Source: Microvenator marinus (GTDB lineage Bacteria > Myxococcota_A > Bradymonadia > Bradymonadales > Bradymonadaceae). Taken from it: a stretch of DNA of 64,000 nucleotides. The position numbers and the translations under genes were made by a program. The stretch covers positions 3,496,001-3,560,000 of the forward strand of contig NZ_CP042467.1 of assembly GCF_007993755.1 (NCBI RefSeq), given 5' to 3'. Below are positions 42,268 through 51,823 of the stretch, in pieces. Within the stretch, counting starts at the first letter, position 1. Every line of letters begins with the position of its first letter. The notes below the pieces were generated by a model. That model saw only the letters and a program-made list of their open reading frames with translations, did no database searches and had not been told where the DNA came from.

Positions 42268-43586
42268 AACACATCCATAACCGGAATGGGTTCTTCATCA
42301 GGGTCAAACCCCGCGTCATTGCCTTCGATCACACTCTCTTCTTCGAGGCTCAGTGATACGGGTTCAAACTTCCATTCCTTCATAGGATTGAACTCAGGAT
42401 TCTGCTCGACGATATCCATTTGTTCGACCAACTGACGCAAGTACTGCCGCGGAACAATTCCGACATCCTTCTTAAACCCTTTTGTAACCTCATCCACCAG
42501 CCGGTCGATAAACTCCTCGCTTATCTTCTCCTCAAGGTTACCCCGAGATTTGGCTGGGTAGAGCTCCCGCAACTTCATCGACACTTCCTTCAGTCGCTTC
42601 TCGTCAAATGGCACGAGCTCGATCTGAGGTTGACGCATGTTTGCGAAGGTGCCCTGACGTGTAAATCGAATACGGTCGTGCAGTGGTGCAAGGCCGCAAA
42701 CACCCCGAGTCGTGTCAAAAAACTCCGGTGTACCCGTGAAGATCCACAACATACCTGGATACGAGCCCGCAATATCTACAATCTGTCGGATACCGTTGAG
42801 GGATTTGCCCCGAGAAGTCTTATTCGGGACGCGCAGAATCGTCTCAACCTCGTCGATGATGACAACCAAGCCCTTATAGCCGGACGCCTTGACGATCTCG
42901 AGCACGCCACGAAGGTAATCCATGGCGTCTTTGCTCTCGATATTTCCGCGAATACCTGCTGCCTTCTTTGCTGATGCACTCACGTTCGAGCTGCCGCAAA
43001 GCCACGAGAGGAGAGAGCCCGCTTCAGCAGACTCGCCACGTTGCTTAAAATCAAAAATCGTCTGAACCACGCGGATGAGGTCTGCCGGAGCCTTGCCACT
43101 GGACATCGCATTCAGGTTTTCCTTGATGCGTGCACGCACTTTGTCGTCGAAGTCCCGGGCATTCTCATCAGCGCCGGCATCGATCAGCTGCTCCTCGACA
43201 CGGTAGATCCAGCGGTCCAAGATATCGTTGAAAGCGCCGCGCTCACACATCGAGGTACCAAGCTCAGACATTATCTTTCGATAGACCTCGTCAAACTTGT
43301 GAAATCTCAGATCGTTGTCGGAAACCACAACAAAACTCGTCGCGTATCCCGCATTTCTCGCCTCGAGCTGGGCGAGCTTGGCCATAAACGTCTTCCCGCA
43401 ACCATAGCCACCGCGCAAGAACTTGGTTTGACCCTCTCCTCGCTCGATCAACTCAAGCTGCCGCTTGATTTCGTTTCGTTGTCTGTCGATCCCCACAGCA
43501 AACGTATCAATCCCACGCTCGGGTACAACGCCCGTGCGCAACTTCTCAAAAATATGATCCACGTCTCGTTGAGTTAACGCACTCAT
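42264..43586 (-). CDS. brxD: BREX system P-loop ATPase BrxD
   Basis: 440 aa. AAA+-type ATPase with Walker A RGGYGCGKTFMAKL (near residue 60), Walker B VVIIDEVETILR (near 242) and an Orc/Cdc6-like layout (DUF2791). Start IDRQRNEIKRQLELIERG. The family is found in BREX types 2 and 6 beside brxHI, as here. ATG overlaps the pglZ stop and its stop overlaps the brxHI start, so the three are translated as a unit. It probably acts as a cytoplasmic ATPase that drives the helicase or DNA remodelling. Confidence 0.9.
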   Translation of the reverse strand: MSALTQRDVDHIFEKLRTGVVPERGIDTFAVGIDRQRNEIKRQLELIERGEGQTKFLRGGYGCGKTFMAKLAQLEARNAGYATSFVVVSDNDLRFHKFDEVYRKIMSELGTSMCERGAFNDILDRWIYRVEEQLIDAGADENARDFDDKVRARIKENLNAMSSGKAPADLIRVVQTIFDFKQRGESAEAGSLLSWLCGSSNVSASAKKAAGIRGNIESKDAMDYLRGVLEIVKASGYKGLVVIIDEVETILRVPNKTSRGKSLNGIRQIVDIAGSYPGMLWIFTGTPEFFDTTRGVCGLAPLHDRIRFTRQGTFANMRQPQIELVPFDEKRLKEVSMKLRELYPAKSRGNLEEKISEEFIDRLVDEVTKGFKKDVGIVPRQYLRQLVEQMDIVEQNPEFNPMKEWKFEPVSLSLEEESVIEGNDAGFDPDEEPIPVMDVF

Positions 43587-46429
43587 TTCTTTCCACCTTC
43601 ACGGAAGTAGCGCTTGATTCCGCCGATATGGTCTACTTTCAAATCAAAAGGCGCAAGCCTGACGTACGCCTCCACGTGCGTGGCGAACGCGCGTGCCGCG
43701 CGCGACTTGCCAGTTAGCGCTATGATCTCTTCTTCTGTGACTACACCATGCTTCGCTAAATGTTCAAAAATTGGCCGCGCGTCGTCCGGCATCTTCGCCA
43801 ACCAGTCGATATCTTCATGCTCTTTTTCGTCTCGCTGCTCGTCTTCAAAGACCTCACCTGACGCGCTCAAATCGAATCGATGGTCGGGTAGGAACGGCGT
43901 CACATCCGCTACTTTGCTTGGGTGGAACACTTCCACAGGAACACGCTGATCTGTTTGTCCACTCAGCTTGAAGAAGACCTCAAAAGGCTTGCCGACTGGT
44001 GCGTGGATGGAACCCGCTTCGGTACGTGCCCCTCGCGCCTGGCAAAGCTCTACCCGCGCATCTCTGCGGTCAGGCACGTGCATGGATAGCTCGATTTCAC
44101 GTGAAGCGCCGAAGCCAAGTGCCACCTGGGCCTGAACCTCCACGATGAGCTCCAAACAATGCATACCCGCCACGCCCTCTTTGACCTTGCCTTTCACCGC
44201 ATAAGAAAGGGTGTTGCCCCCGCTCGGCGAGCGATGCACAACTTTGAGGACAGGAATGACGCGCTCTTGAAGACTGTTTCCGCCATGGACAAAATTGAGC
44301 GAGCGTTTTCCGACCTCAAAAACAGCCGTCGTCTCGGGGAACATCAAATAGCCTTTCGCCCCCACATACCCCAGATCCTCCAGTGTCACTCGAACCTCGC
44401 CCGGATGGTCGGCAGCCACCATGGAGTAGACGTGACGGCGCGAGGGGTCCACCTTGCGACCATGAGGCAGAGAAATCCGTGTTCGGTCGTCCAAAAGCAA
44501 GAAGCCATGGTCACTGGTGATCACGAAACGTCTCACCCCAGCGTCTCGCAGTAGCTGCCACGCTGCACGAAGCTTCGACATCACATCATCAAACACAGAA
44601 GGCCCAACATTGCTCTCGCCGGCTTTGTCGATCTCTTCGCTATGTACCACCACAAGTTTAGCCCTCGAGATAGATTGGCGCAGACTCGACGCATCTCGAG
44701 AAACGACTTCTTCCAGGGATATCCAAGGGCAATTCACGCCGCCGACTCGCTCATGCATTGCGCGTTTTCGCGCCTCAGGTCTCAGTACCTGAAACTCACC
44801 GGTTGAGAACCCGACAATCTTCTCACTCTTGTCTAAAACAGCGCTGAGTTTTCCACCGTTTGAGACTGGGGCTAGGGCGTTCATTCCGACACAAGTCTCG
44901 CTCGGAAGCTCGGCGAGTGCTGGGCTGAGCGACGCAACAACACCAGCGCTCGCCTCGAACGTACGCATCAACTCTTGCCCCATCTCGTAGCGCAATCCAT
45001 CCACCACAAAGAATGCGGTTAAACCCTCTTCGGTGCTTGGTTTGACCACATCATCGAAGATATTGCGCTGTTGCATAGGAGGGCTCGGCAAGAAACCATC
45101 GGCGCGCGAAAGCTCCGAGAATCTCAAGGCCCATGCATCCGCCCACTTCCGCCAACGCACCCGCATTTCGTCCAATGCGGCTCGAAGCTCATGAAACTGA
45201 GGTAGTCGAGGGCTCAAAATAGCTGCTCGCCTTTGCTCCAAGTGACGATGCAAACGGTCAACGGCTTCACCGTGCATGGCATAAAACTGGACCGCCTCAT
45301 CAATGCTTTGTCCACCAAGAGTTTGCCCAGCGTTGCCAATGGCCTGACCAAGGCTTGCGCCCAATAAGAGTAGCTCCCAGGCGAGTACGCGCGATGGGTC
45401 GCGACGCAGCCAAAACGATGTGTGAGGTTCTTTTACGCGCGGTGTGGCCCACGTGAGCACGGGATTCCAGTCCGTCTTTTGGAGTGACTCCAGTGCCGCG
45501 TTGAGAACCAGATCCTCTTCAAACCGAAAAGTATCGATCTTTCCAAGGTCGCGCGCGTGGGCCACCTGAACTTCGTCCGCGAGGAGCGCCTGCGTATCGT
45601 CGGCCGCCCGCTGGTAGAAGTCCGGGTGATGGTCGCGGAGCATGCGTGCAATGCCACGACAGGTGAGTTTTACGGCCTGTGGTAACTCGCCGACGCCGCG
45701 CAAAAGCGGGCTCACAGGTTCGCGCTGAAGATCGTCCACAAACTCCACGCTGAGCGCCCAGCCCGCCAGCGCAAACGCCCAGCTCGCCCAGTCATGCGTC
45801 GCCCCCAGTCCGTAGAGTGGCCACTGCTGGGTGATTCCCGTCCACACCGTCCATTGCTCCCAGAATTCGGTCGCATATTTGGGGTCTGTGAGCTGGAAGG
45901 TGCCGCCGAGCAAGTCTTGCAAAACACCTTCAGCGCCCCGCAACTTGAGCTGCGCCTGAAACCCGCCGGATGCTGCTTCGATGCACGCCTTGACCCACTC
46001 ATCCGCGGCTTCGAGCGACAGGTCCGGCGAGTCCGCAAACAAGGCAATAGCCTCCGGTGCCGCGTGGCTCGTCGCCGCCTCGACCACAAGGGTTTTCATG
46101 GCGCGCCGGAATCGTTTGCCCGCCAGATAAAACTCGTAGACGGGCGATGCCTTGATAGACTCTTCGTTAAAGCCTGGCATGTGAATGAGTAACGGTGCAC
46201 GTGTAGGCCCAGCCGCAATCCCCTCCAGCTGGAACATCAGCTCAAGATGCGAGCCGCGGTACGCCGTCACTTCATACGGCAACTCACCGTTCTGCCGACG
46301 TGCCCTGAGGCCGTCCACAAAGCCCGTGTAGTGATGATCGGCATCCAGCCATATCACAACCCCATCTTTCCTGATCTCGGCCCTCAGCTCCTTCTCAAGA
46401 GCACTAGAAACCTGCCCAAACATTATCAT
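43583..46429 (-). CDS. pglZ: BREX alkaline-phosphatase-like protein PglZ
   Basis: 948 aa from ATG 46429 (MIMFGQVSSALEKEL), with GAAGGG ~9 bases upstream; the frame stays open to 46471 but has no RBS there. The PglZ domain of the alkaline phosphatase superfamily is shown by AFFVVDGLRYEMGQELM (metal-binding Asp, near residue 478) and FVITSDHGFLLLDD (near 639). The N-terminal ~400 residues are helical and BREX-specific. PglZ is a core component of all BREX types. First gene of the coupled pglZ-brxD-brxHI operon; its upstream region is shared with the divergent NTPase operon. Confidence 0.88.
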   Translation of the reverse strand: MIMFGQVSSALEKELRAEIRKDGVVIWLDADHHYTGFVDGLRARRQNGELPYEVTAYRGSHLELMFQLEGIAAGPTRAPLLIHMPGFNEESIKASPVYEFYLAGKRFRRAMKTLVVEAATSHAAPEAIALFADSPDLSLEAADEWVKACIEAASGGFQAQLKLRGAEGVLQDLLGGTFQLTDPKYATEFWEQWTVWTGITQQWPLYGLGATHDWASWAFALAGWALSVEFVDDLQREPVSPLLRGVGELPQAVKLTCRGIARMLRDHHPDFYQRAADDTQALLADEVQVAHARDLGKIDTFRFEEDLVLNAALESLQKTDWNPVLTWATPRVKEPHTSFWLRRDPSRVLAWELLLLGASLGQAIGNAGQTLGGQSIDEAVQFYAMHGEAVDRLHRHLEQRRAAILSPRLPQFHELRAALDEMRVRWRKWADAWALRFSELSRADGFLPSPPMQQRNIFDDVVKPSTEEGLTAFFVVDGLRYEMGQELMRTFEASAGVVASLSPALAELPSETCVGMNALAPVSNGGKLSAVLDKSEKIVGFSTGEFQVLRPEARKRAMHERVGGVNCPWISLEEVVSRDASSLRQSISRAKLVVVHSEEIDKAGESNVGPSVFDDVMSKLRAAWQLLRDAGVRRFVITSDHGFLLLDDRTRISLPHGRKVDPSRRHVYSMVAADHPGEVRVTLEDLGYVGAKGYLMFPETTAVFEVGKRSLNFVHGGNSLQERVIPVLKVVHRSPSGGNTLSYAVKGKVKEGVAGMHCLELIVEVQAQVALGFGASREIELSMHVPDRRDARVELCQARGARTEAGSIHAPVGKPFEVFFKLSGQTDQRVPVEVFHPSKVADVTPFLPDHRFDLSASGEVFEDEQRDEKEHEDIDWLAKMPDDARPIFEHLAKHGVVTEEEIIALTGKSRAARAFATHVEAYVRLAPFDLKVDHIGGIKRYFREGGKK

Positions 46430-46560
46430 CACAACGAACCCTTCAGAAAGATGAAAACTTGAAGTCAACAACGGTGCGGAGGCGCGCGAGAAGTGTTGAC
46501 CATCATCCTCGGAAACTGCGATGCCTACAATTCAAAAGTTGGACAGGTGCCTAGGAAGAT

Positions 46561-46610
46561 TTTCGTGAAAGGAGGATTTTCTCGCATGAGAAAACTAAGA
46601 TTTCACGAAA
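46561..46610. promoter_or_regulatory. Nested inverted repeats in the pglZ/NTPase intergenic region
   Basis: Outer arms TTTCGTGAAA (46561-46570) and TTTCACGAAA (46601-46610) enclose inner arms TTTTCTC and GAGAAAA around a GCAT loop (46577-46594). All arms pair perfectly. It lies in the 437-base gap between pglZ (starts 46429) and the NTPase gene (starts 46867), so it could be an operator for either operon or both. Nothing else recognisable except a weak small ORF is in the gap. Confidence 0.5.
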
Positions 46611-46625
46611 GTGGTCGCCGTCCGA

Positions 46626-46841
46626 TCACGCCTTGAGCGCATCTTCATTGAGTCGGTGAAGAATTCTGCTCACACATGTCTCCTTGACCGCGTCCGCATC
46701 ATACTCGACCATAACATCTTCACCTGTGAACCGGTCTTGCGTATGCCTGTAAGGATGACGACGAGTCTCCACCACTACAACCAGCTGCCCATTAACTCGG
46801 TGCATCACCAGACTCGGCCGTCCTTTGACAGTTCGAGCCAC
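46626..46841 (-). CDS. Possible small hypothetical protein
   Basis: 71 aa from GTG 46841, preceded in frame by TGA and without a clear RBS. Residues such as SLVMHRVNGQLVVVVETRRHPYRHTQDRF and a helical end VMVEYDADAVKETCVSRILHRLNEDALKA look protein-like and no homologous family is recognised. It occupies the gap upstream of pglZ and could be a truncated gene. The evidence is weak. Confidence 0.3.
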   Translation of the reverse strand: MARTVKGRPSLVMHRVNGQLVVVVETRRHPYRHTQDRFTGEDVMVEYDADAVKETCVSRILHRLNEDALKA

Positions 46842-46866
46842 GGTCGGCGCTCAATAAGGAGAGCGG

Positions 46867-49800
46867 ATGGGTAGGTGGCAGACGAGTCTTCAAAGTCGGC
46901 ACGAGTACGCAATAACGGTTGGCGTGTACTATGCCGCGAGGTTCATGTCTGATTTTACCCGCGGAGACATAGCCGATTTTCGAGTAACACGAGAAACGGA
47001 GGACAAGTCCAAATGGGATGATCTTGAGTTCCAAATTACCCGTCAGAAAATCACTACCTTTCATCGATATCAAGTGAAGGATCAAAAAACTCCGCTGGAT
47101 CAGGTCGAATTCACGGAGATGCTGCGGGAGGTGCACACATCTAAACAGCGGAGATACGAATTCTTTGTGTCGACTTTGGTAAAGATTCCGGGGTTTGGAT
47201 CACTCGTTGAGTTGCAGAAGATTTGTGAACGACTGTCAAAACCGAATGCAGAAATTGGACTAATTCAAAAGAGTTTTCATCGAGAAGAAAAAAAGTTCGT
47301 TGAGGGGATACGTGCTGCGCTTGATGTAGAAATCGAAGAAGTTATGGCCATCTGCCAACGGCTCTCCATAAGGTCTGCAGATGAAAGGCACCTTCGCGAT
47401 CATGCAGCGGATCTACTTAGAGAACTTGGCGCGGAGGAGCCGCTCACTGCCTCCGCACTACTTCGCGAGAGTTTGAGGGGTTTAGATGGCGCATCTCATC
47501 ACACTCTCTCTGAGTTTTTCAAGATCCTGGATTTGGAAACGCCTTCCATAATTAACGTTAGCAAGTTAAGGGAACGAACAGAAGAAATTGCCACCAAGTT
47601 AATCAATCAGAAGTGGAAAGCCGTCCGTGATGGGGATCCAATACTCTTGCCGCTGCGGACGGCGACCCTCATTACTCGAACCGAAGAAAGTGCTCGACCG
47701 ATTGACCTATCTGTGGCCGCACTTGGGTGTCGCCGAATGGTAATCGTTGGCCCCCTTGGTAGTGGAAAGAGCACAACCGCTGCTCAACTTGCCAGAACAA
47801 TCCAGCACGATAGTCCAGATGAATGGGTAGGGCTCGTTCATGCCTCTGAATTGACTCATAAGAGAAGCGCAGAACCTTTTGATTTGTTGGACATCCTCCA
47901 TTTTATTTATTTCAACGGTGGTGGTTCGGACTTGGGAAAGCCTCCGCTAGCGGTTGTTGTAGATGGCTTCGACGAACTTGGTCCAGCAGACCAACAAAAG
48001 CTCAGGTCCCGATTGGATAAGTCGAATATCACCCACGTAGCCATAATGTCACGACCGCTCGACGTTCGCTCATACCAAGCATCGGGTTGGGACTGCGCCA
48101 GTTTGCGCCCGCTCGCAAAAGAGGAGATGAAACAGCTACGCCTTGCAGAATTTGAGGCGATCAACAAGGGAATGGAGAGCCAGGCCGGGTATCTAGGTGA
48201 AACTCCCTCAGCTTTAGAAGGACTTCCGGCAACACCACTTACTGCCCGACTCATGTTGGAGTCCAATCGCCGGAACCTCTCCAACACTGGGTTTCAGACA
48301 CTGGGCGATTTGCTCTACAATCTGTTGCACACACGTCTAGGGGACTGGGACTCCGCGGCTGGACAACTGGAGGGCAGCGAATTCACAGCAGAGTTCCCTC
48401 AGCCTGATCAGCGGATGAATGTCTTCGGAGTTTTGGCCCTGCAGGGGAAAATCAGTCTTCCCATCTCCAAGGCTCTGAAAGTCTTGGAGGCGAAACTAAC
48501 CCCAAAAGTTGCTGCCTCAGCAGTTGATGAATTCATCCAACGGGGGTTGTTGGTAGAAGAGACGAAGGGTCGAGTAGATTTTCCTCTGGAAGCTATTCGC
48601 GAATTTTCAGCAGGATGGGCTGCATCCCAATCCGATGAGGCTCTGAGCAATTTGGCTTGGCGCGAGTTTGCTTTCGCATGCTGCGCACTCCGACGACGAG
48701 AAGAATTGGACGGGGATGTGCTCGTTGGCATGTTTGCCAAAAATGCCGCAAAAATTGGACTGACTGAGACGTGCTATGCCGTTGCTGAGACAGACGACAG
48801 GGGCCTCGCCGAACAACTTTGGATTGCGGTCAACGAAGGGCGAATGAGCCGTTGCATAAGACGCTTTCCGATCCGGGAAGGTGAATGGTCTGAAGCCGTT
48901 GCACGCGCATTGTATCTCGGTGGTGAGACAGGATTCGATTGGTTCTGGGGTGCCTATTTAGACCCGCGCTATCCGCTCAATGACGAAGATTTTTGGGTGG
49001 TTGAAGGAGTCTTGCCGCGCTGGATCGCACAGCACGAAGTGCTACCCAACTATGCGAGCGAAAAGCTCATGCTGCTCGCGAGAACGTTGTTGGTGACACA
49101 CCAAGGTTCAATTTCGCTGTTGCCTGCACTAGCGACGGTCGTACCCGAGGTGTTTGATCCAATAGAGCGTCGCTGGTTTCAATTTCATGCTCTGGCATCT
49201 CAATCACTCCGCCAGTTTCCACAAAGAGCACTAGAGTCTTGTTTGACGGAAGACCAGGAGTTGACGCTCGCAGTTGCGGCGATTTGTCCGTATGCCCCTG
49301 ATGTCTTGGAATGGTGGTTGTCTAGATTTAAGGAACCGCCGCCAGTCGAACTTGTGTGTCGCTTGTTTGGGAAGAACTTCGACCCCGATAGACGAGCGAA
49401 TCTGTTTAGTAAGATCGAAAAATTGGTCGGTTGTGAGGGATTTCAAGCTGTGGCGCGATTGGCCGCGGCGGATAACAGCCCTCTCGCAAGTGTGGAACTC
49501 TTTCGACGAGGTGAACGAGATTTTGATTTTCTGCTGCCTGGACTCGAACATGGGATCCATGACGGTGGGTACGTCGCGGAAGCTGCTGAGATTTACGCGC
49601 TGCTGGTACGTTCTCAACCAGATGGAGCGACTTGGCTCTCCCACCGTATGGGCGAAAAGTGGTGGAATGGCATGTCGACCCACTGGGAAATTCTCCTGGG
49701 TCTGCTGAAGCCAAGCGACGACAGTCTGGTAAACACACTCGTCAAAGCCATGAGTGGAACAACTTCCTTCACCCTCAGCCGCCGGCCAGATCTCATCTCA

Positions 49801-51750
49801 CGAATTCAGAGCCTTCTCCAGTGCGGTAATGCGGCTACGATCGAAAACGACCTCCGAACCTTCCTTTCGTCACCAAACCAGTTTGAACGATACGCGGCGG
49901 CTTTTCTTCTCACCATCCCGCATTTTTCAGAATTTGCCCGTAGAATCGGATTAGAGCGATTGCTTGATTTTCGCGCCAATCCAGTCATTTGGAATAACGA
50001 GTTGGACGAATATTTGCTCACACAGAAGTATTCAAGTGCCGAGCTACTCTCCTTGGAGAGCATTGCTGTGTCTGGACCGGACGAGCCCGCAGCTCTAGCA
50101 GCCGCAATTCTACTTGTTAATGAGCAGAAACTAAGTGACGAACTTCGCCAAAGAGTCATTCGACTATCACTCTCCTACAAGTGGCCGTTTAGCTGCAGGG
50201 AATTGGTAGGAAAGACTATTTCGCGGGAAGAAGCCCACGGGGCGTTCATTAAACTAGTGCAGGAGAATGGACCACTATCCGATATCGCCGCCGACAAGCT
50301 TCTCACAGAGTATGACTTGTCTGATGATGTGCAAAAGCGTTGCATCGCCGTAGTGTTTGAATCCGTCTTCCGTGCTTCAACGTGGGAACAAGTTGAAGCC
50401 TTGGTTAGCGATAGCGAATTCATCCAACAGTCCGAAGCACTTCCATTCGACTCACCATCCCGATTGTTGGCGTCAAGTGTCCGTTCCGCATTATCGTCCA
50501 ATGCAAGCACAAGTCGGATAGGATGGCGTCAGTTGGTATGGAGCGCGGTGAAGCAAGACGATCTCCGAATGATGAATGTTTCCGCGGCTCCGTTGCATTT
50601 ACTTCAGATCGGTCAAGAGTTTCCGACCGTTGGGGACGCTATCGGAGAAGCAGCTACTGCGTTGCTCGGTGAGCTTGACTGGGACCAAGTCGGACCTGAA
50701 AGTTTACATTGGCTAGGTGTGCTATCGGATGAATTCGGAGACCTTTCGCTGAAGGTTGTAGAGCAACTGTTAAAAATCAAACCAATCAATCCAAAGGGAC
50801 AGGGAGCGCTGTATGCACGCCGAGGTGAAGATTTTGTGGTCATTCCTCACGATCGTTGGGAGGTTCCTCAAACCGAGCAACTGAGCCCACCAACGTCCTC
50901 ATCTTTGCGAGATATTGCCAAGTCAGAGACCCATAATGTTCCGTTGCGTTGGGGGCTAATCCTCGACTGGGATCTTCTTAGGCAAGAAATCCTCACGCAG
51001 GATGTGGAAGTTCTTGTTTCGGCGAGTCCAATAGGTGCATTGCTGGCGTCTGCACTTAGCTTCATCCTTGACCAACAATTTGACCCAGCAACAGTCTCCG
51101 CAATTCAAGCCCAAGGTCGTTGTCGTTTTGCCTTTCACAACGACAACCGAGATACATCACTTTTTCTAACCCTCAGTAGAGCTGCGCTTCGCAGGACTGA
51201 AAATAGCGAAGCTGTAGTGAAAGAAATGCTCAATCGTCTGCGCCAGAAGGACCGGTTCGGACGTCCATCACTTAGTTTGTTGACAGGCTTGGCGGAACTC
51301 TCTCCCAAAGACTTACCGATTTCCGTAGCTCTTGAGGCAATTGGGGAAGAACCCACAAGAGCTGCCACTAAACTCCTACTGGAACTCTTGGCACTCGACG
51401 ACGCCACACTTGCAGCCCATCACGACTTCATCAACCGAACCATCAAAAGGTTGGATGTCAAATATAGCCACCCTTTCGTTGACCCTTTTGTTCTATTTGC
51501 CTTACCAGCACTTCTCAGGCGAGAGCTGCTTCACCCGTCCACTGCAGAAACAGCTGCCCGGGTAGTCTTTCAAGGGACAGTACTCACTCTTAACAATCCC
51601 AATCTGGGTCACCGAACTGGTGTCGAAATAGAGAGCCTTACAGAACGGATCCACCCGCAGGTGTGTAGTTGTTGGCGAAAATTGATGGTAGGTGATCCCA
51701 AACTGTCATTGGTTGCCACGCTTCTCCAGCGATCGACGATTCAGAATTAG
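46867..51750 (+). CDS. STAND/NACHT-type NTPase with N-terminal PD-(D/E)XK nuclease-like domain
   Basis: 1627 aa from ATG 46867 (AGGAGA five bases upstream). Residues ~10-130 resemble the Cap4/Mrr-type dsDNA nuclease: VTRETEDKSKWDDLEFQI then HRYQVKDQ, a D...QxK arrangement. The P-loop NTPase follows: Walker A VGPLGSGKSTTAAQLA (near residue 296), Walker B LAVVVDGFDELGP (near 366), then a NACHT-like helical arm (SRPLDVRSY, LPATPLTARLMLESNRR). The remaining ~1000 residues are helical/leucine-rich and could be a sensor repeat region. The plan matches Avs-like STAND defence NTPases (effector, NTPase, sensor). Opposite strand to the BREX genes; AT-richer. Operon with the HEPN-toroid gene 73 bases downstream. 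Confidence 0.8.
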   Translation: MGRWQTSLQSRHEYAITVGVYYAARFMSDFTRGDIADFRVTRETEDKSKWDDLEFQITRQKITTFHRYQVKDQKTPLDQVEFTEMLREVHTSKQRRYEFFVSTLVKIPGFGSLVELQKICERLSKPNAEIGLIQKSFHREEKKFVEGIRAALDVEIEEVMAICQRLSIRSADERHLRDHAADLLRELGAEEPLTASALLRESLRGLDGASHHTLSEFFKILDLETPSIINVSKLRERTEEIATKLINQKWKAVRDGDPILLPLRTATLITRTEESARPIDLSVAALGCRRMVIVGPLGSGKSTTAAQLARTIQHDSPDEWVGLVHASELTHKRSAEPFDLLDILHFIYFNGGGSDLGKPPLAVVVDGFDELGPADQQKLRSRLDKSNITHVAIMSRPLDVRSYQASGWDCASLRPLAKEEMKQLRLAEFEAINKGMESQAGYLGETPSALEGLPATPLTARLMLESNRRNLSNTGFQTLGDLLYNLLHTRLGDWDSAAGQLEGSEFTAEFPQPDQRMNVFGVLALQGKISLPISKALKVLEAKLTPKVAASAVDEFIQRGLLVEETKGRVDFPLEAIREFSAGWAASQSDEALSNLAWREFAFACCALRRREELDGDVLVGMFAKNAAKIGLTETCYAVAETDDRGLAEQLWIAVNEGRMSRCIRRFPIREGEWSEAVARALYLGGETGFDWFWGAYLDPRYPLNDEDFWVVEGVLPRWIAQHEVLPNYASEKLMLLARTLLVTHQGSISLLPALATVVPEVFDPIERRWFQFHALASQSLRQFPQRALESCLTEDQELTLAVAAICPYAPDVLEWWLSRFKEPPPVELVCRLFGKNFDPDRRANLFSKIEKLVGCEGFQAVARLAAADNSPLASVELFRRGERDFDFLLPGLEHGIHDGGYVAEAAEIYALLVRSQPDGATWLSHRMGEKWWNGMSTHWEILLGLLKPSDDSLVNTLVKAMSGTTSFTLSRRPDLISRIQSLLQCGNAATIENDLRTFLSSPNQFERYAAAFLLTIPHFSEFARRIGLERLLDFRANPVIWNNELDEYLLTQKYSSAELLSLESIAVSGPDEPAALAAAILLVNEQKLSDELRQRVIRLSLSYKWPFSCRELVGKTISREEAHGAFIKLVQENGPLSDIAADKLLTEYDLSDDVQKRCIAVVFESVFRASTWEQVEALVSDSEFIQQSEALPFDSPSRLLASSVRSALSSNASTSRIGWRQLVWSAVKQDDLRMMNVSAAPLHLLQIGQEFPTVGDAIGEAATALLGELDWDQVGPESLHWLGVLSDEFGDLSLKVVEQLLKIKPINPKGQGALYARRGEDFVVIPHDRWEVPQTEQLSPPTSSSLRDIAKSETHNVPLRWGLILDWDLLRQEILTQDVEVLVSASPIGALLASALSFILDQQFDPATVSAIQAQGRCRFAFHNDNRDTSLFLTLSRAALRRTENSEAVVKEMLNRLRQKDRFGRPSLSLLTGLAELSPKDLPISVALEAIGEEPTRAATKLLLELLALDDATLAAHHDFINRTIKRLDVKYSHPFVDPFVLFALPALLRRELLHPSTAETAARVVFQGTVLTLNNPNLGHRTGVEIESLTERIHPQVCSCWRKLMVGDPKLSLVATLLQRSTIQN

Positions 51751-51823
51751 TCAGCCGCTGATCTGAGAGAAGCAGTCAGTCATTGGCGGCACATTAAGAG
51801 GTTTTTGGCGAGAGATAGAAAGC

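Noticed and set aside
46867-51750. Identification of the 1627-aa protein as PglY or BrxC
   Set aside because: It is on the opposite strand to the other BREX genes and has a NACHT-type P-loop and nuclease-like N-terminus instead of a PglY/BrxC architecture.
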